57,122 nucleotides of DNA, taken from positions 1 to 57,122 of the forward strand of contig NZ_FZOB01000009.1 in assembly GCF_900188395.1 (NCBI RefSeq), in the 5' to 3' direction. Shown here piece by piece: positions 9,766-17,211 of this stretch. Position 1 is the stretch's first letter; every line of letters begins with the position of its first letter. Made by a program: the position numbers and the translations under genes. This DNA is from Desulfurobacterium atlanticum. GTDB lineage: Bacteria; Aquificota; Aquificia; Desulfurobacteriales; Desulfurobacteriaceae. Under the pieces are notes generated by a model that saw only the letters and a program-made list of their open reading frames with translations, did not search any database and had not been told where the DNA came from.

Positions 9766-9966
9766 ATGAAAACGATAATGGGCATTCGGTTGTATTCAAT
9801 AGATGAAGTGGCCAGGATTCTTGGAAAGAGTGTTTACACTATAAGACAGTATATATACACCCAGAAACTTGGAGCGGTGCAGATAGGGCGGGAATACTGG
9901 ATACCTGAAAAAGAGATTTTGTTGTTTTTAAAAAAGAATGCTAATAAAAGAGATATTCAGCTATAA
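9766..9966 (+). CDS. Excisionase/MerR-like helix-turn-helix protein
   Basis: A 66-residue protein with the winged-helix pattern YSIDEVARILGKSVYTIRQYIY ... GAVQIGREYWIPEKEILLFLKK, which is the DNA-binding HTH_17 domain found in excisionases and small phage regulators. It is the first plus-strand gene of the accessory element and lies 11 bases before the 409-residue gene, so both are probably in one operon. A role in controlling or assisting the tyrosine recombinase two genes on is likely by context. An alternative start at ATG 9778 is possible; AGAGGA is spaced better for 9766. Confidence 0.75.
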   Translation: MKTIMGIRLYSIDEVARILGKSVYTIRQYIYTQKLGAVQIGREYWIPEKEILLFLKKNANKRDIQL

Positions 9967-9977
9967 GGGAGGTTAAC

Positions 9978-11207
9978 ATGGAAATGGAAAATACCGGAGT
10001 TGTGGATTTACAGCCTGCCATTCAGGCTTTTGAAGAGCTACGAGGAGAAATAGGCAGGCTTGGAATCTGGAGAAATGGAAGTTATTTAGGGAAACATTTA
10101 CCGGAAGAGGTAAGCGGAGATATTATAGAGTGGATAAAGGAAACTTACGGAGGCGGTAGGTATCAGGTAGTTTTATACGGCACGGACGGAAAGGTGAAAA
10201 AGAGGCTTTCTTTTTCTGTTGCAGGTGAACCTAAAGAACCGGGAGAGAAAAAAGAGGGTTCAGATGGGACAATAGAGCTTTTAAGGGAATTGATAGAAAA
10301 GTTAGAAGATAGAAAAAGCGGCGGAACGGATACGGTAGCCCTGTTTCAGATGATGTTACAAATGCAGCAACAGCAGTTTCAGTTATTGCTGCAAACGTTG
10401 AAAGGCGAGAAAAGGGAGAGTTCTTTTATAGATAAGTTTGTAGATAAAGTCCTTTCCAATCCTGCCGTTTTGATGAGTGCAGGGGGTGCGGTATGGAAAC
10501 TATTACAGAAAGCCATATCAAGTAAAAATGAACTTCTTGAGCTTATAAGGGTTGCGAAAGACGACCCTGAATTAAAAGAGCTTGCCGTTCAGGCTGTGGG
10601 TGCTAAATATGGCGGAGCCGGTGGACTGATTGATAAGGTGCTTTCAAATCCTGAACTTTTAAATAAGACGCTTGAGATAGTTAACAAGGCTCTCTCTGTA
10701 AAAGCGGCAGGTAGAAATCCTGTCCCGGTAATCAAGAAGGAAATAAGGAAATTATCCCCTTCTGTGGATAAACCTGTGGAAAAATCAACTAACATGGGGG
10801 AAGTAGTGAATAATGGCCAAAATGGAATAGGAATCCAGGAAATTGTGGCTGTGGGAACGAGAATATTACAGATGGCCGAAAGTGGCCGCTCTGCGGTTGA
10901 AATATGGAACTCTTTAAGTGATGAGGAAATAGATATATTTGTTACCCTGGTTGATGGGTATGGCATGAAAACGGCCGATGATATGGTGAAAGTTTTAGAA
11001 GGTTTACCGGTGCCACGGTTTACCATTGCCGGGTATATAGAAGCTATAAACAGGCATAAGCAAGTAGTTAATGAACTTATTTCTTTCTGTGTTATGGATG
11101 AGGTTCAGGAAGGAATCCAGGAAAATGCACAGGCCGAAATTGAGGGAATTTCAGGACAGGATAAGAGGAATACCACAGGAGAGACTTCAGGCGAAAGCCA
11201 GGAATAA
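9978..11207 (+). CDS. Element-encoded protein of unknown function, 409 residues
   Basis: I do not recognise this protein. It is hydrophilic, starts behind GGGAGG, and has a glutamine-rich stretch MMLQMQQQQFQLLLQ around residues 130-145 that should form a coiled coil. Two related helical blocks follow, FIDKFVDKVLSNPAVLMSAGG and LIDKVLSNPELLNKTLEIV, so part of the protein is an internal repeat. A basic linker precedes a C-terminal helical region (about 280-370) and an acidic tail. No ATPase, polymerase or helicase motif is visible, so it is not an obvious replication or packaging motor. It could be a structural, partition or DNA-binding protein of the element. Confidence 0.7.
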   Translation: MEMENTGVVDLQPAIQAFEELRGEIGRLGIWRNGSYLGKHLPEEVSGDIIEWIKETYGGGRYQVVLYGTDGKVKKRLSFSVAGEPKEPGEKKEGSDGTIELLRELIEKLEDRKSGGTDTVALFQMMLQMQQQQFQLLLQTLKGEKRESSFIDKFVDKVLSNPAVLMSAGGAVWKLLQKAISSKNELLELIRVAKDDPELKELAVQAVGAKYGGAGGLIDKVLSNPELLNKTLEIVNKALSVKAAGRNPVPVIKKEIRKLSPSVDKPVEKSTNMGEVVNNGQNGIGIQEIVAVGTRILQMAESGRSAVEIWNSLSDEEIDIFVTLVDGYGMKTADDMVKVLEGLPVPRFTIAGYIEAINRHKQVVNELISFCVMDEVQEGIQENAQAEIEGISGQDKRNTTGETSGESQE

Positions 11208-11250
11208 TACAGGTATTTTTAAGGTGGATAGTAGGTTTAAAGGGTATGAA

Positions 11251-11275
11251 ATGGCCGCTCCTGCGGTCATTTTAC
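11251..11275 (+). terminator. Terminator-like hairpin before the recombinase gene
   Basis: ATGGCCGC pairs with GCGGTCAT (one G-T wobble, 11251-11258 with 11263-11270) around a TCCT loop and is followed by TTTTA. It lies 44 bases after the stop of the 409-residue gene and 51 bases before the recombinase start. Confidence 0.5.
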
Positions 11276-11320
11276 ATTATTAGGATTTTGTAAAAATAAC
11301 GGGATAAACAAAGGAACACA

Positions 11321-11956
11321 ATGGCTAAAGGTAGATTAAGGCTTGAAAATATACCATCCTGGGAAGAGGTCCAAAAGTTATGGGATTTTGTCCTGGACAG
11401 GTTTACAGGTTCAGGTGATGAGGCCAGGAAGATAAAAAGAGAGCTTTTAAAGGAAGGATACAGACCTATATATACTCTCCGGGAAGTGTGCTTTTTTGGT
11501 TTGCTGTTTTTTACCGGTTGTAGAATCTCCGAACTTCTGGCCATACGGAAAAAGGATATTTCTTTTGTTAAGAAAACTATTCTTATAAGACAGCTGAAAA
11601 AGAGGAAAGGACAGGAACTTATAAGAGAGGTTTTACTGCCTCCGCCGGTAGAGGATTATTTAAGAGAGTATGTTATAAGTGAGGTTATAGGTGATGAGTT
11701 TCTTTTATTTGATTTTTCAAGGCAGAGAGCATGGCAGCTGGTGAAAGAGCTTTCTATTGCAGCTTTAAATAAACCGCTCCATCCCCATGTTTTCCGTCAT
11801 GCTTTTGCTATTCAGCTTTTAAAGTCAACTTCAAATATGGAGTATGTAAGGCGATTACTGGGACATAAAGATTACGATACCCTGAAACATTATCTTGATT
11901 TTACCATTGAGGATATGAAAGAGGATATTCTTAAAGTTTTTGAAGAACGGAAATAA
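11321..11956 (+). CDS. Tyrosine recombinase (short, catalytic domain only)
   Basis: The 211-residue protein carries the tyrosine-recombinase catalytic set: Arg68 in TGCRISELL, His156 and Arg159 in HPHVFRHAF, His182 in LLGHKD and the nucleophile Tyr191 in HYLDF. It therefore looks active. It lacks the usual N-terminal SAM-like core-binding domain of phage integrases, having only about 60 residues before the first arginine, so it is an unusually small member, similar in layout to some archaeal and thermophilic virus or plasmid integrases. The start has AAGGAA upstream. Its last 26 bases overlap, antisense, the end of the HEPN gene on the other strand. Confidence 0.88.
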   Translation: MAKGRLRLENIPSWEEVQKLWDFVLDRFTGSGDEARKIKRELLKEGYRPIYTLREVCFFGLLFFTGCRISELLAIRKKDISFVKKTILIRQLKKRKGQELIREVLLPPPVEDYLREYVISEVIGDEFLLFDFSRQRAWQLVKELSIAALNKPLHPHVFRHAFAIQLLKSTSNMEYVRRLLGHKDYDTLKHYLDFTIEDMKEDILKVFEERK

Positions 11957-12299
11957 TGGTTTCAGCTTCCTTAAAAGCCTGCCTGGCATAATTCTTTTTT
12001 ATTTTAAATGCCGGTTGATAGTCAGCATTTTCCCTTCTTTCTCTTAAAGTATGTATAACACTTGGAATCTTCTTATTCCATGGTTCTGGTAACCATTGAC
12101 CTATAAGAGAAGGGACCATCTGGTGAAGATGTTTTTTATCCCAATCAACCTTTTTATGATTTCCATCAATCCATAATGCAGAGTATAGTAAAGCGGCGTA
12201 ATAACTACGAGATATTATTGTCCTATAAATTCCTTCATTTCCCTGGCCTTTTAACAAAGTTCTGCACAGATTGAGAATTTGCAAAGGAAACCTTTTCAT
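11931..12299 (-). CDS. HEPN-domain (UPF0332-like) protein
   Basis: A 122-residue all-helical protein with SRSYYAALLYSALW in helix two and RERRENADYQPAFKIKK in the last part. Both match the HEPN fold of the UPF0332 type, where the R-x-ADY motif is conserved. The ribonuclease signature R-X4-6-H of toxic HEPN proteins is not evident, so it may be non-catalytic. It overlaps the preceding small gene by ATGA, the usual arrangement of HEPN proteins with a minimal nucleotidyltransferase partner. It is the last gene of the long minus-strand run of the element and overlaps the convergent recombinase gene by 26 bases. Confidence 0.72.
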   Translation of the reverse strand: MKRFPLQILNLCRTLLKGQGNEGIYRTIISRSYYAALLYSALWIDGNHKKVDWDKKHLHQMVPSLIGQWLPEPWNKKIPSVIHTLRERRENADYQPAFKIKKNYARQAFKEAETIISVLQKL

Positions 12300-12553
12300 A
12301 TCAGAGAAACTCCTACTTTGCGTCCTATTTTCTCCTGTAAAAATTCATTCAACGTTGCCATTTCAAAAACATCTTTTGGGTGTGGTGAGATTTCTATTAT
12401 CATAGCCTTTTTATAAGTTGGAGCAAATGGAGATATAGCCATCTGGACTTCTTTAACTTTAAATCCTTTTTCTTTTAAAACCTTTAAAGCAATTTCATAA
12501 GCTCTTTCAAGGTCTTTATCTTCTACGGTGGCAGGGTTTTTAATTACTTTCAT
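12296..12553 (-). CDS. Small protein, possible degenerate minimal nucleotidyltransferase (HEPN partner)
   Basis: 85 residues. The C-terminal half (AMIIEISPHPKDVFEMATLN then EFLQEKIGRKVGVSLI) resembles the second half of minimal nucleotidyltransferase domains, where a beta strand is followed by a helix and the phrase LGRKVDLV. The catalytic G-S-x9-D-x-D signature expected before that strand is absent; here it reads AISPFAPTYKKAM. The gene is translationally coupled (ATGA) to a HEPN gene. By context the pair is an MNT-HEPN type toxin-antitoxin relic or a non-enzymatic derivative. The fold assignment rests on pattern memory only. Confidence 0.5.
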   Translation of the reverse strand: MKVIKNPATVEDKDLERAYEIALKVLKEKGFKVKEVQMAISPFAPTYKKAMIIEISPHPKDVFEMATLNEFLQEKIGRKVGVSLI

Positions 12554-12555
12554 TT

Positions 12556-13020
12556 TTAAACTCCAGCATAAGATTTAACCTTTCTTAAATAAGTATATGC
12601 TCTTTTTCCTTTTTTGACATTTCCGGGTCCAAGATGATAGGCCTGGATTGCCAAATCCCAATTTTTGAAGATTTTATACATTTTTAGCAAATAGCGACGG
12701 GCAGCTTCCCGTTGTAATCTGGTTGAGCGCTTTACATCTTCCCAGTTCATGCCTACATCTTTAACGGCTATTCTGGTAAGTCCATAAAGACCGTATGATA
12801 CACCGTCAGGGTGGTAGCTGTATGCCCACCGTGAGGAGCAGGAGCTTTCCATCTTACATATACCATCAAGTAGTTTTTCAAGATAACTTTTACCGGTGTT
12901 TGCCGGTGTTAATGGTGCAGGTGATAGGGAAGCAGCTGCACCGTTGGAAGGTGCAGCTTTAGCTTCTGGTTTCTTGAGCAAGAAAAGAAGCGGAATTATC
13001 AATAATAGCTTTTTGTCCAT
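12556..13020 (-). CDS. Lytic transglycosylase (SLT domain) of the element
   Basis: 154 residues with an N-terminal hydrophobic signal/anchor (KKLLLIIPLLFLLKKPEAKA), an alanine/proline linker and a C-terminal lysozyme-like SLT domain. Glu58 in CKMESSCSSRW is in the position of the catalytic glutamate, followed by SYGLYGLTRIAV and AIQAYHLGPGNV, all family hallmarks. In phages such proteins open peptidoglycan during entry or exit; small membrane-anchored versions occur in the virions of tailless membrane phages. Start ATG 13020 has GGAGG in front. It is followed after 2 bases by the next gene of the run. Confidence 0.85.
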   Translation of the reverse strand: MDKKLLLIIPLLFLLKKPEAKAAPSNGAAASLSPAPLTPANTGKSYLEKLLDGICKMESSCSSRWAYSYHPDGVSYGLYGLTRIAVKDVGMNWEDVKRSTRLQREAARRYLLKMYKIFKNWDLAIQAYHLGPGNVKKGKRAYTYLRKVKSYAGV

Positions 13021-13021
13021 T

Positions 13022-13222
13022 TTAAGCCTCCAGTTCTTTTTTTATCTGGTTTATAGTTTCAGCGGTTGTTTTTCCCATAACCCGGATTGCGTATCCGATA
13101 GTTGTTTCTGTTAGAGTAAAGGTTAAGTTTTTGTGTTTTTTTGATAATTCTTTAAGTTTTTTTTCAGCTGTGGCTTTTTCTGTGAATCTGTGTTCTATAA
13201 GTATAACGTCAAAGAAATCCAT
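13022..13222 (-). CDS. Small element protein of unknown function, 66 residues
   Basis: Not recognised. The protein is soluble and charged, with a predicted beta-alpha-beta-beta-alpha pattern: a strand DVILIEHRF, a lysine-rich helix, a two-strand hairpin LTFTLTETTIGYAIRVMG and a final helix. This layout resembles small SPOR-like or ferredoxin-like domains, but I cannot assign a family. The start has GGAGG upstream, and the gene sits 19 bases after the upstream gene, inside the minus-strand run. Confidence 0.6.
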   Translation of the reverse strand: MDFFDVILIEHRFTEKATAEKKLKELSKKHKNLTFTLTETTIGYAIRVMGKTTAETINQIKKELEA

Positions 13223-13241
13223 TTTAAGCCTCCATGTTTAT

Positions 13242-14027
13242 TTAGATTTCTACGTCGCAAATAATGTTAAGAGGTTTTCCGCTTGAGTCTTTTCGTATTC
13301 CAAGTATGCGGCCTGAAATATCTGTCAGGGTGCTGCCATCTGATAAGGTGAAAGATGAAACTTGAGCGATTGAGAGGGTCCCTATTCCAAACCTGACATC
13401 TGCAAGATATGCGGCTCCCGGAAAGTTAACGGTTCCTTTTATAAGGTAGTAGAAATTATCTCCTGTTATTGCTCCGTTACATGTTAGGTTATTGACTTTT
13501 AAAACGCTTCTATTTACGTCAATAGTTGCGACGGTCTCTACTGCTTCAGAAACTGAAACGTCAAGAGTAGCATTATACAGGTGAAGGCCGGCAAATAAAG
13601 TTGCTTTGCTGATTCCTATTGAAACTTTGGCACTTTTAATAAAAAGTTGTCCCGGAGAGCCAAATCCTATATTTACCGCTTCAGTTTTACCTTCTATATA
13701 ATACTCATCAGCAAGGCCAATAAATAAATCTTTGTCTATATAAATAGTTGTATTAAGTCCCGCTTCTAATTCTGGAGTGGTGGCGTTTATGGTTATATTC
13801 TGGAGCGGATATATAGCTATCATTCCTCCCGGTTTAACAAGAGATAGGGCTTTTGAAAATGTTTTAACCGGGGTATCTTTTGTCTTTCCATCATTAGAAT
13901 CATCCCCGGAAACAGGTTCCCAGTAAACAACATCCATGCCCGTTGTAGTAGCCTGGGCAGATGTTATTTCATCCTGAACCTTCTCCATTTTTTCCTCCAT
14001 CCATATAAAAAAGCTGCTTCTATACAT
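13242..14027 (-). CDS. Beta-helix-like protein, candidate receptor-binding or surface fibre
   Basis: 261 residues. After about 30 N-terminal residues comes VYWEPVSGDDSNDGKTKDTP with the pattern G-D-D-S-N-D-G-T-x-x-x-P-V-T-F-A-L typical of the start of right-handed beta-helix domains in phage tailspikes and surface pectin-lyase-like proteins. The following 200 residues are dominated by short beta strands with repeating valines, isoleucines and asparagines, fitting a solenoid. In the element it sits next to the lysis genes, so a host-attachment spike is the likely role. I saw no enzymatic motif. Start ATG 14027 has AGGAGG in front. Confidence 0.6.
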   Translation of the reverse strand: MYRSSFFIWMEEKMEKVQDEITSAQATTTGMDVVYWEPVSGDDSNDGKTKDTPVKTFSKALSLVKPGGMIAIYPLQNITINATTPELEAGLNTTIYIDKDLFIGLADEYYIEGKTEAVNIGFGSPGQLFIKSAKVSIGISKATLFAGLHLYNATLDVSVSEAVETVATIDVNRSVLKVNNLTCNGAITGDNFYYLIKGTVNFPGAAYLADVRFGIGTLSIAQVSSFTLSDGSTLTDISGRILGIRKDSSGKPLNIICDVEI

Positions 14028-14042
14028 GCTTACCTCCTGTTT

Positions 14043-14423
14043 TTATTTTTTTTCAAAGTGGGGAACATCCTTAAAAGAGTTAAAGTTTCCACCCCAGCGG
14101 TTATCTGGTGATAGGGATTCCCAGAAACGGCCGAATTGCTCTATATCTGAAATGTTCCAGGTAAGAACAAAAGGCTTTCCTTCTATAAATACGCTTGCGC
14201 TTTCTCCGTGCCTTGCAGGACGGAAAAAGTTAAGGTCTATGGCAAGTCTTTTAAGGTGCTGACTGTGCATTGTTTTGCTGCGGCCTGTTTTAAGATAATA
14301 TTCCTGCATGTATGGGTGGCGCCAGAGTTCTCCACCGGTAACTATGTAGCCGCTCTTTTCTATGTAATCAATAAGTTTTTTAAGGTCTTTTATAAACTGC
14401 CATTGCTTTGATACCAGGCTCAT
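14043..14423 (-). CDS. M15-family peptidoglycan peptidase (endolysin)
   Basis: 126 residues of the VanY/L-alanyl-D-glutamate peptidase type used by phages to lyse the cell wall. The zinc-site pattern is clear: Ser54-x-His56 with Asp63 in MHSQHLKRLAIDLNFF, and the C-terminal WGGNFNSFKDVPHFEKK supplies the third ligand and ends with the usual D-x-x-H-F. Upstream, GELWRHPYMQEYYLKTGRSK is also typical of this family. The start overlaps the upstream holin-like gene by ATGA, forming a lysis cassette with the holin and the small coiled-coil membrane gene before it. Confidence 0.9.
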   Translation of the reverse strand: MSLVSKQWQFIKDLKKLIDYIEKSGYIVTGGELWRHPYMQEYYLKTGRSKTMHSQHLKRLAIDLNFFRPARHGESASVFIEGKPFVLTWNISDIEQFGRFWESLSPDNRWGGNFNSFKDVPHFEKK

Positions 14424-14902
14424 TGTGCCGCTCCTTTTACCTTTTCAAAGGTTCGCAGGCCGAAATATGCAAGAATTGCCATTTTTAGAAATTCAGAGAA
14501 GCTCTGCGCATACATCGGATTTATATGCAAGAGGTTGTTATCTGTAAAAGCCATCAGGGAAAAAACAACAAGCAGGTATATAAGGGTTAAAGGTCTTACA
14601 AGTTTTGTTATTAATCCCGCTTTGTTGTCTGAAATCCAGCGTTTTGTCGTTTCTCTATCTATGGTTTTTCTATATTCAAGGCCCGCCTTGTATCGCTCAA
14701 GTAATATCCTTTGTAATTCCTCCTCATGGGTAAGCTCTATCTCTTTTAGTCTGGCCAATATTTCAGGGTTTTGGAGTTCTTCCGGGTTATTCGGGATTTT
14801 GACGTTGAATTTTTTTTCAACAAAATCTTTTCCTTTTTCCCGGATAACATCGGCTAAAAGGTTTAATCCTGCACCTGCGAGAGTTCCTATTATTCCAAGC
14901 AT
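14420..14902 (-). CDS. Three-helix holin-like protein
   Basis: 160 residues with an N-terminal hydrophobic segment (LGIIGTLAGAGLNLLADVI), a charged helical middle rich in glutamate and arginine, and two C-terminal membrane helices (LVRPLTLIYLLVVFSLMAF and FLKMAILAYFGLRTFEKV). This is the layout of the 3TM holin family known from phages and gene transfer agents. It is directly followed by the M15 endolysin with ATGA overlap, which supports the call. The middle segment RWISDNKAGLITKLVRP is the most characteristic phrase. Confidence 0.78.
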   Translation of the reverse strand: MLGIIGTLAGAGLNLLADVIREKGKDFVEKKFNVKIPNNPEELQNPEILARLKEIELTHEEELQRILLERYKAGLEYRKTIDRETTKRWISDNKAGLITKLVRPLTLIYLLVVFSLMAFTDNNLLHINPMYAQSFSEFLKMAILAYFGLRTFEKVKGAAQ

Positions 14903-14916
14903 TGCTGCCTCTACCT

Positions 14917-15111
14917 TTATTTAAGTAGCTTAAGGAAATGCTCAACAGCTGTTACAAGGGCTATTATTCCGCCGGTATAAAGGGCTATTTTCAGCTCTAT
15001 GTTGGAGAGTCTTTTCATTATTTCGTAGTGGGTCTTTTTTATTTCCTGTATTTCGCATTGCATGTTTGCCATCTGAACCTCCAGCCGGGTTATTCTCTCT
15101 TCATTTGTCAT
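14917..15111 (-). CDS. Small coiled-coil membrane protein, XhlA-like
   Basis: 64 residues. Residues 1-40 form a charged coiled coil (ERITRLEVQMANMQCEIQEI) and residues 42-60 one membrane helix (IALYTGGIIALVTAVEHFL). The layout matches haemolysin XhlA-type proteins that work with a holin in phage lysis. It lies 14 bases before the holin gene and overlaps the preceding gene by 11 bases. Function is inferred from layout and position only. Confidence 0.65.
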   Translation of the reverse strand: MTNEERITRLEVQMANMQCEIQEIKKTHYEIMKRLSNIELKIALYTGGIIALVTAVEHFLKLLK

Positions 15112-15337
15112 CCTGGTTATCCCTCCCTTTCAGGAAGTTAATCATTGCTTCAATTGTGAGCGGCTCCCCGGATACAGGTTCAAGCTCTACCTTAAACGCT
15201 GCTCTCATCTTTTTTATGTTTTTTGCTGCTCCGGTAGTGGTTGCCGCTCTTATTATCTTTTTTGTGGGAATCACGTATCCTTTAGGCTCTCTTGCAGCTG
15301 TGAGAAAGTTTATAAGGGTATTGATTTCTTCAATCAT
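15101..15337 (-). CDS. Small element protein of unknown function, 78 residues
   Basis: Not recognised. The protein is basic in its first half (AREPKGYVIPTKKIIRAATT) and ends in a hydrophilic tail. I place the start at ATG 15337 because AGGAG lies 8 bases before it. An earlier in-frame ATG at 15391 overlaps the previous gene by ATGA but has no comparable ribosome site; using it would add 18 residues. Its end overlaps the next gene by 11 bases, so the two are coupled. Confidence 0.55.
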   Translation of the reverse strand: MIEEINTLINFLTAAREPKGYVIPTKKIIRAATTTGAAKNIKKMRAAFKVELEPVSGEPLTIEAMINFLKGRDNQDDK

Positions 15338-15387
15338 TTGTCCGCTCCTGTCGGTTATGCAGCTGCCTATACATAAGGTTATTGGAA

Positions 15388-15711
15388 TCATTCTTTAATG
15401 ATTGTCTCTACCTTTGCCGTTATATCAGCTGAAGCTGTCAGCTCTGCTGTAAGTGTCCCGGTAAATTTCTCCGGAAAGTGCAGTTTTCTGTATGCAAGCG
15501 GTTTGTCATCTGATTCAAAAACTATCACCGGAATGCCGTTAGCTTTGATTGTGAGCCTAAACGGAACATCGCATAGGGGAAAGTCGTTTGCTATTTGAGA
15601 GGTGGAAGGTTCGGCATAGAGCCGAACCTCTATTATTTCAGCTGTTTTGGTTGTGGAAATAATCTCTTTTTCACCGTTTGATGTTAGGGTTATGGTTTTG
15701 TGTCTTATCAT
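15388..15711 (-). CDS. Small beta-rich element protein, possible structural protein
   Basis: 107 residues, not recognised. Predicted strands dominate (KTITLTSNGEKEIISTTKTA, IEVRLYAE, PFRLTIKANGIPVIVF, GTLTAELTASADITAKVE), fitting a small beta sandwich. It is adjacent to two other small beta-rich proteins (15715-16044 and 16070-16513), all with their own Shine-Dalgarno sites. A virion surface or capsid role is suggested by that neighbourhood, not by sequence homology. Confidence 0.55.
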   Translation of the reverse strand: MIRHKTITLTSNGEKEIISTTKTAEIIEVRLYAEPSTSQIANDFPLCDVPFRLTIKANGIPVIVFESDDKPLAYRKLHFPEKFTGTLTAELTASADITAKVETIIKE

Positions 15712-15714
15712 TGC

Positions 15715-16044
15715 TTACTCCTGCCACATTCCTATTAAGGCAACGGTTATAGGTGATGTTGGAGCTTCCGGACATTCACATATAAGCTCAAGTGCTGTGT
15801 TTTTGCATTGGTATGGTTCAAATAGACGTAACTTTCTATTTGCTGTTGCAAATATACCGCCGCCAAGCGGTCTGCTTCCAAATATGGAGTTTCCGCTGTC
15901 AAGAATATCCATAGTGGCCGAGGTTGGAATGTTGGCTATCACTTCGGCCACCATAAAGCCGTTTGGAACGGTTACAGTCAGCCTGTTTGTTCCCTGAACA
16001 GGTGTTGCTATTACAAATGAAGCTATATAAGGTTTCATTTCCAT
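15715..16044 (-). CDS. Small beta-rich element protein, candidate coat component
   Basis: 109 residues, no recognised family. The sequence alternates short hydrophobic strands with turns (ASFVIATPVQGTNRLTVTVP, MVAEVIANIPTSATMDILD, ALELICECPEAPTSPITVAL) and has no signal peptide or membrane helix. This is compatible with a single jelly-roll or similar beta sandwich. It is 25 bases after the 147-residue gene and 3 bases before the next, in the block where structural genes would be expected. The start follows GAGAGGTG. Confidence 0.55.
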   Translation of the reverse strand: MEMKPYIASFVIATPVQGTNRLTVTVPNGFMVAEVIANIPTSATMDILDSGNSIFGSRPLGGGIFATANRKLRLFEPYQCKNTALELICECPEAPTSPITVALIGMWQE

Positions 16045-16069
16045 TGTTCACCTCTCTTATTTTTGCCCT

Positions 16070-16513
16070 TTACTTTTCCACCCCCTCAACAACTACAAAA
16101 AGGTCAACCGGTGAATCTGTATCAGCTAAAGCTGGTGGTTGTTCATAGCTGATTACCACGTTGTAATCTGAAGCAGGGGGAATTGAAACAGGGACTTCAA
16201 GCTCATATACTTCATCGCTTGTCCACGGGTTGCATTCTTTTGTCCTGGTAAACATTGGACCAAGTTCTATTTTCTTTCCGCCCTGTCCTTCAAGAGTTAT
16301 AACTGCACCGGATACAGCTTTCTGGACAGCTGCCGGGTCTGTTGATGGTGCACCGTGAATAATGATTCTCTGGATGATAAAGGACGCATTACTTGGAGCT
16401 TTAGGGTCTTTTCCTTTTGCATATCTGTTGGCAGCTGTTACATCAAAAGGCTGAATTGTTCCTGTTTGTCCCGGTTTAACTGTGAATTTTGCCCAGTTTC
16501 TTGATGGTCTCAT
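16070..16513 (-). CDS. Beta-rich element protein, candidate major structural protein
   Basis: 147 residues, not recognised. Beta strands dominate (ASFIIQRIIIHGAPS, GAVITLEGQGGKKIELG, EVYELEVPVSIP, DYNVVISYEQP, DLFVVVEG), with long loops. With its two small beta-rich neighbours it forms a set that could supply the coat of a small icosahedral virus; single jelly-roll coats of comparable size are known in other tailless thermophile viruses. There is no membrane helix or signal. The start has GGAGG in front. Structure prediction would settle the fold. Confidence 0.55.
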   Translation of the reverse strand: MRPSRNWAKFTVKPGQTGTIQPFDVTAANRYAKGKDPKAPSNASFIIQRIIIHGAPSTDPAAVQKAVSGAVITLEGQGGKKIELGPMFTRTKECNPWTSDEVYELEVPVSIPPASDYNVVISYEQPPALADTDSPVDLFVVVEGVEK

Positions 16514-16566
16514 TTCTTACCTCCATGCTATGGTTTGTAGTTTTTAGGTTTTTTATTGGGATTTTT

Positions 16567-17199
16567 TTAGAGCTGATAAAAAAGTTCTTCTTCTGTTCCA
16601 AGCTGATAGGCTTCCTCTTCATTGCCAAGTGAACAGTCCGGACATTCTCCGCTTACTTCATCGCCTTCCGGTAGTTCTGACTCATCTACCGGGTGAGCGT
16701 TTCCTTCTGCGTCAACATACCAGAGTTGTCCGTTGTCGTCTTCAAAGTAGTAGCCATCTTCTCCGAGTTCTTCCCCGTGAAGGCCTACAACTCCCCGGCC
16801 ACGGAATACAAAGGAATCAATTACGTTTAAGAGTATCTTGGCACCAGCTCCGGCCACCATTCCGGTTGCAAATTCTTTCTGCTTGTTCTGTTTAAGAAGG
16901 AATAGGCCACCGGCAAGGGTTGCTATATCTCCGGCTGATATGCCGGCGGGGATTGGAAGGTGGATTTTTGAAAATACGTAGTTGTCAAGAAGTTTACCGG
17001 CTGCAAGTCCTGCCGTTGTTCCTGCTGCAAGCTCTAAAAGTGCCTGATGGTCTTTTGCAGGGTTACGGATTACAATCTGGATGGGGTTTTTTCTTCCCGC
17101 TCTGATGGTTCTTTTTCTGGTTGCTTTTTTGGCTGATTTTCTTTTCCTTCTATTCCTGCGTTTTGTAGGATTGATAACTATTCCTGTTAGCTCTTTCAT
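16567..17199 (-). CDS. Basic-headed membrane protein of the element
   Basis: 210 residues in three parts. Residues 1-45 are extremely basic (RRNRRKRKSAKKATRKRTIR), suited to bind nucleic acid. Residues about 50-130 contain hydrophobic, glycine-rich helices (LELAAGTTAGLAAGKLL, AGDIATLAGGLFLL, FATGMVAGAGAKILLNV) suited to span a membrane. The last 80 residues are very acidic with aromatic residues and two CPDC-type cysteines. A protein that touches DNA on one side and membrane on the other is what an internal-membrane virion needs, but the function is inference. Start ATG 17199 follows AGGAGG. Confidence 0.6.
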   Translation of the reverse strand: MKELTGIVINPTKRRNRRKRKSAKKATRKRTIRAGRKNPIQIVIRNPAKDHQALLELAAGTTAGLAAGKLLDNYVFSKIHLPIPAGISAGDIATLAGGLFLLKQNKQKEFATGMVAGAGAKILLNVIDSFVFRGRGVVGLHGEELGEDGYYFEDDNGQLWYVDAEGNAHPVDESELPEGDEVSGECPDCSLGNEEEAYQLGTEEELFYQL

Positions 17200-17211
17200 G
17201 GTTTCCTCCTT

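Noticed and set aside
9564-9785. Minus-strand ORF of 73 codons between rlpA and the HTH gene
   Set aside because: It overlaps both the rlpA start and the HTH start, has no ribosome site, and covers what must be the two promoter regions.
9978-11207. Replication initiator or packaging ATPase in the element
   Set aside because: The 409-residue protein was considered, but no Walker A/B, polymerase, HUH or primase motif is present; it is helical and glutamine-rich.
15066-15997. Several plus-strand ORFs of 66-116 codons across the element
   Set aside because: They are antisense to a continuous run of minus-strand genes that each have Shine-Dalgarno sites and ATGA overlaps; the plus frames have neither.
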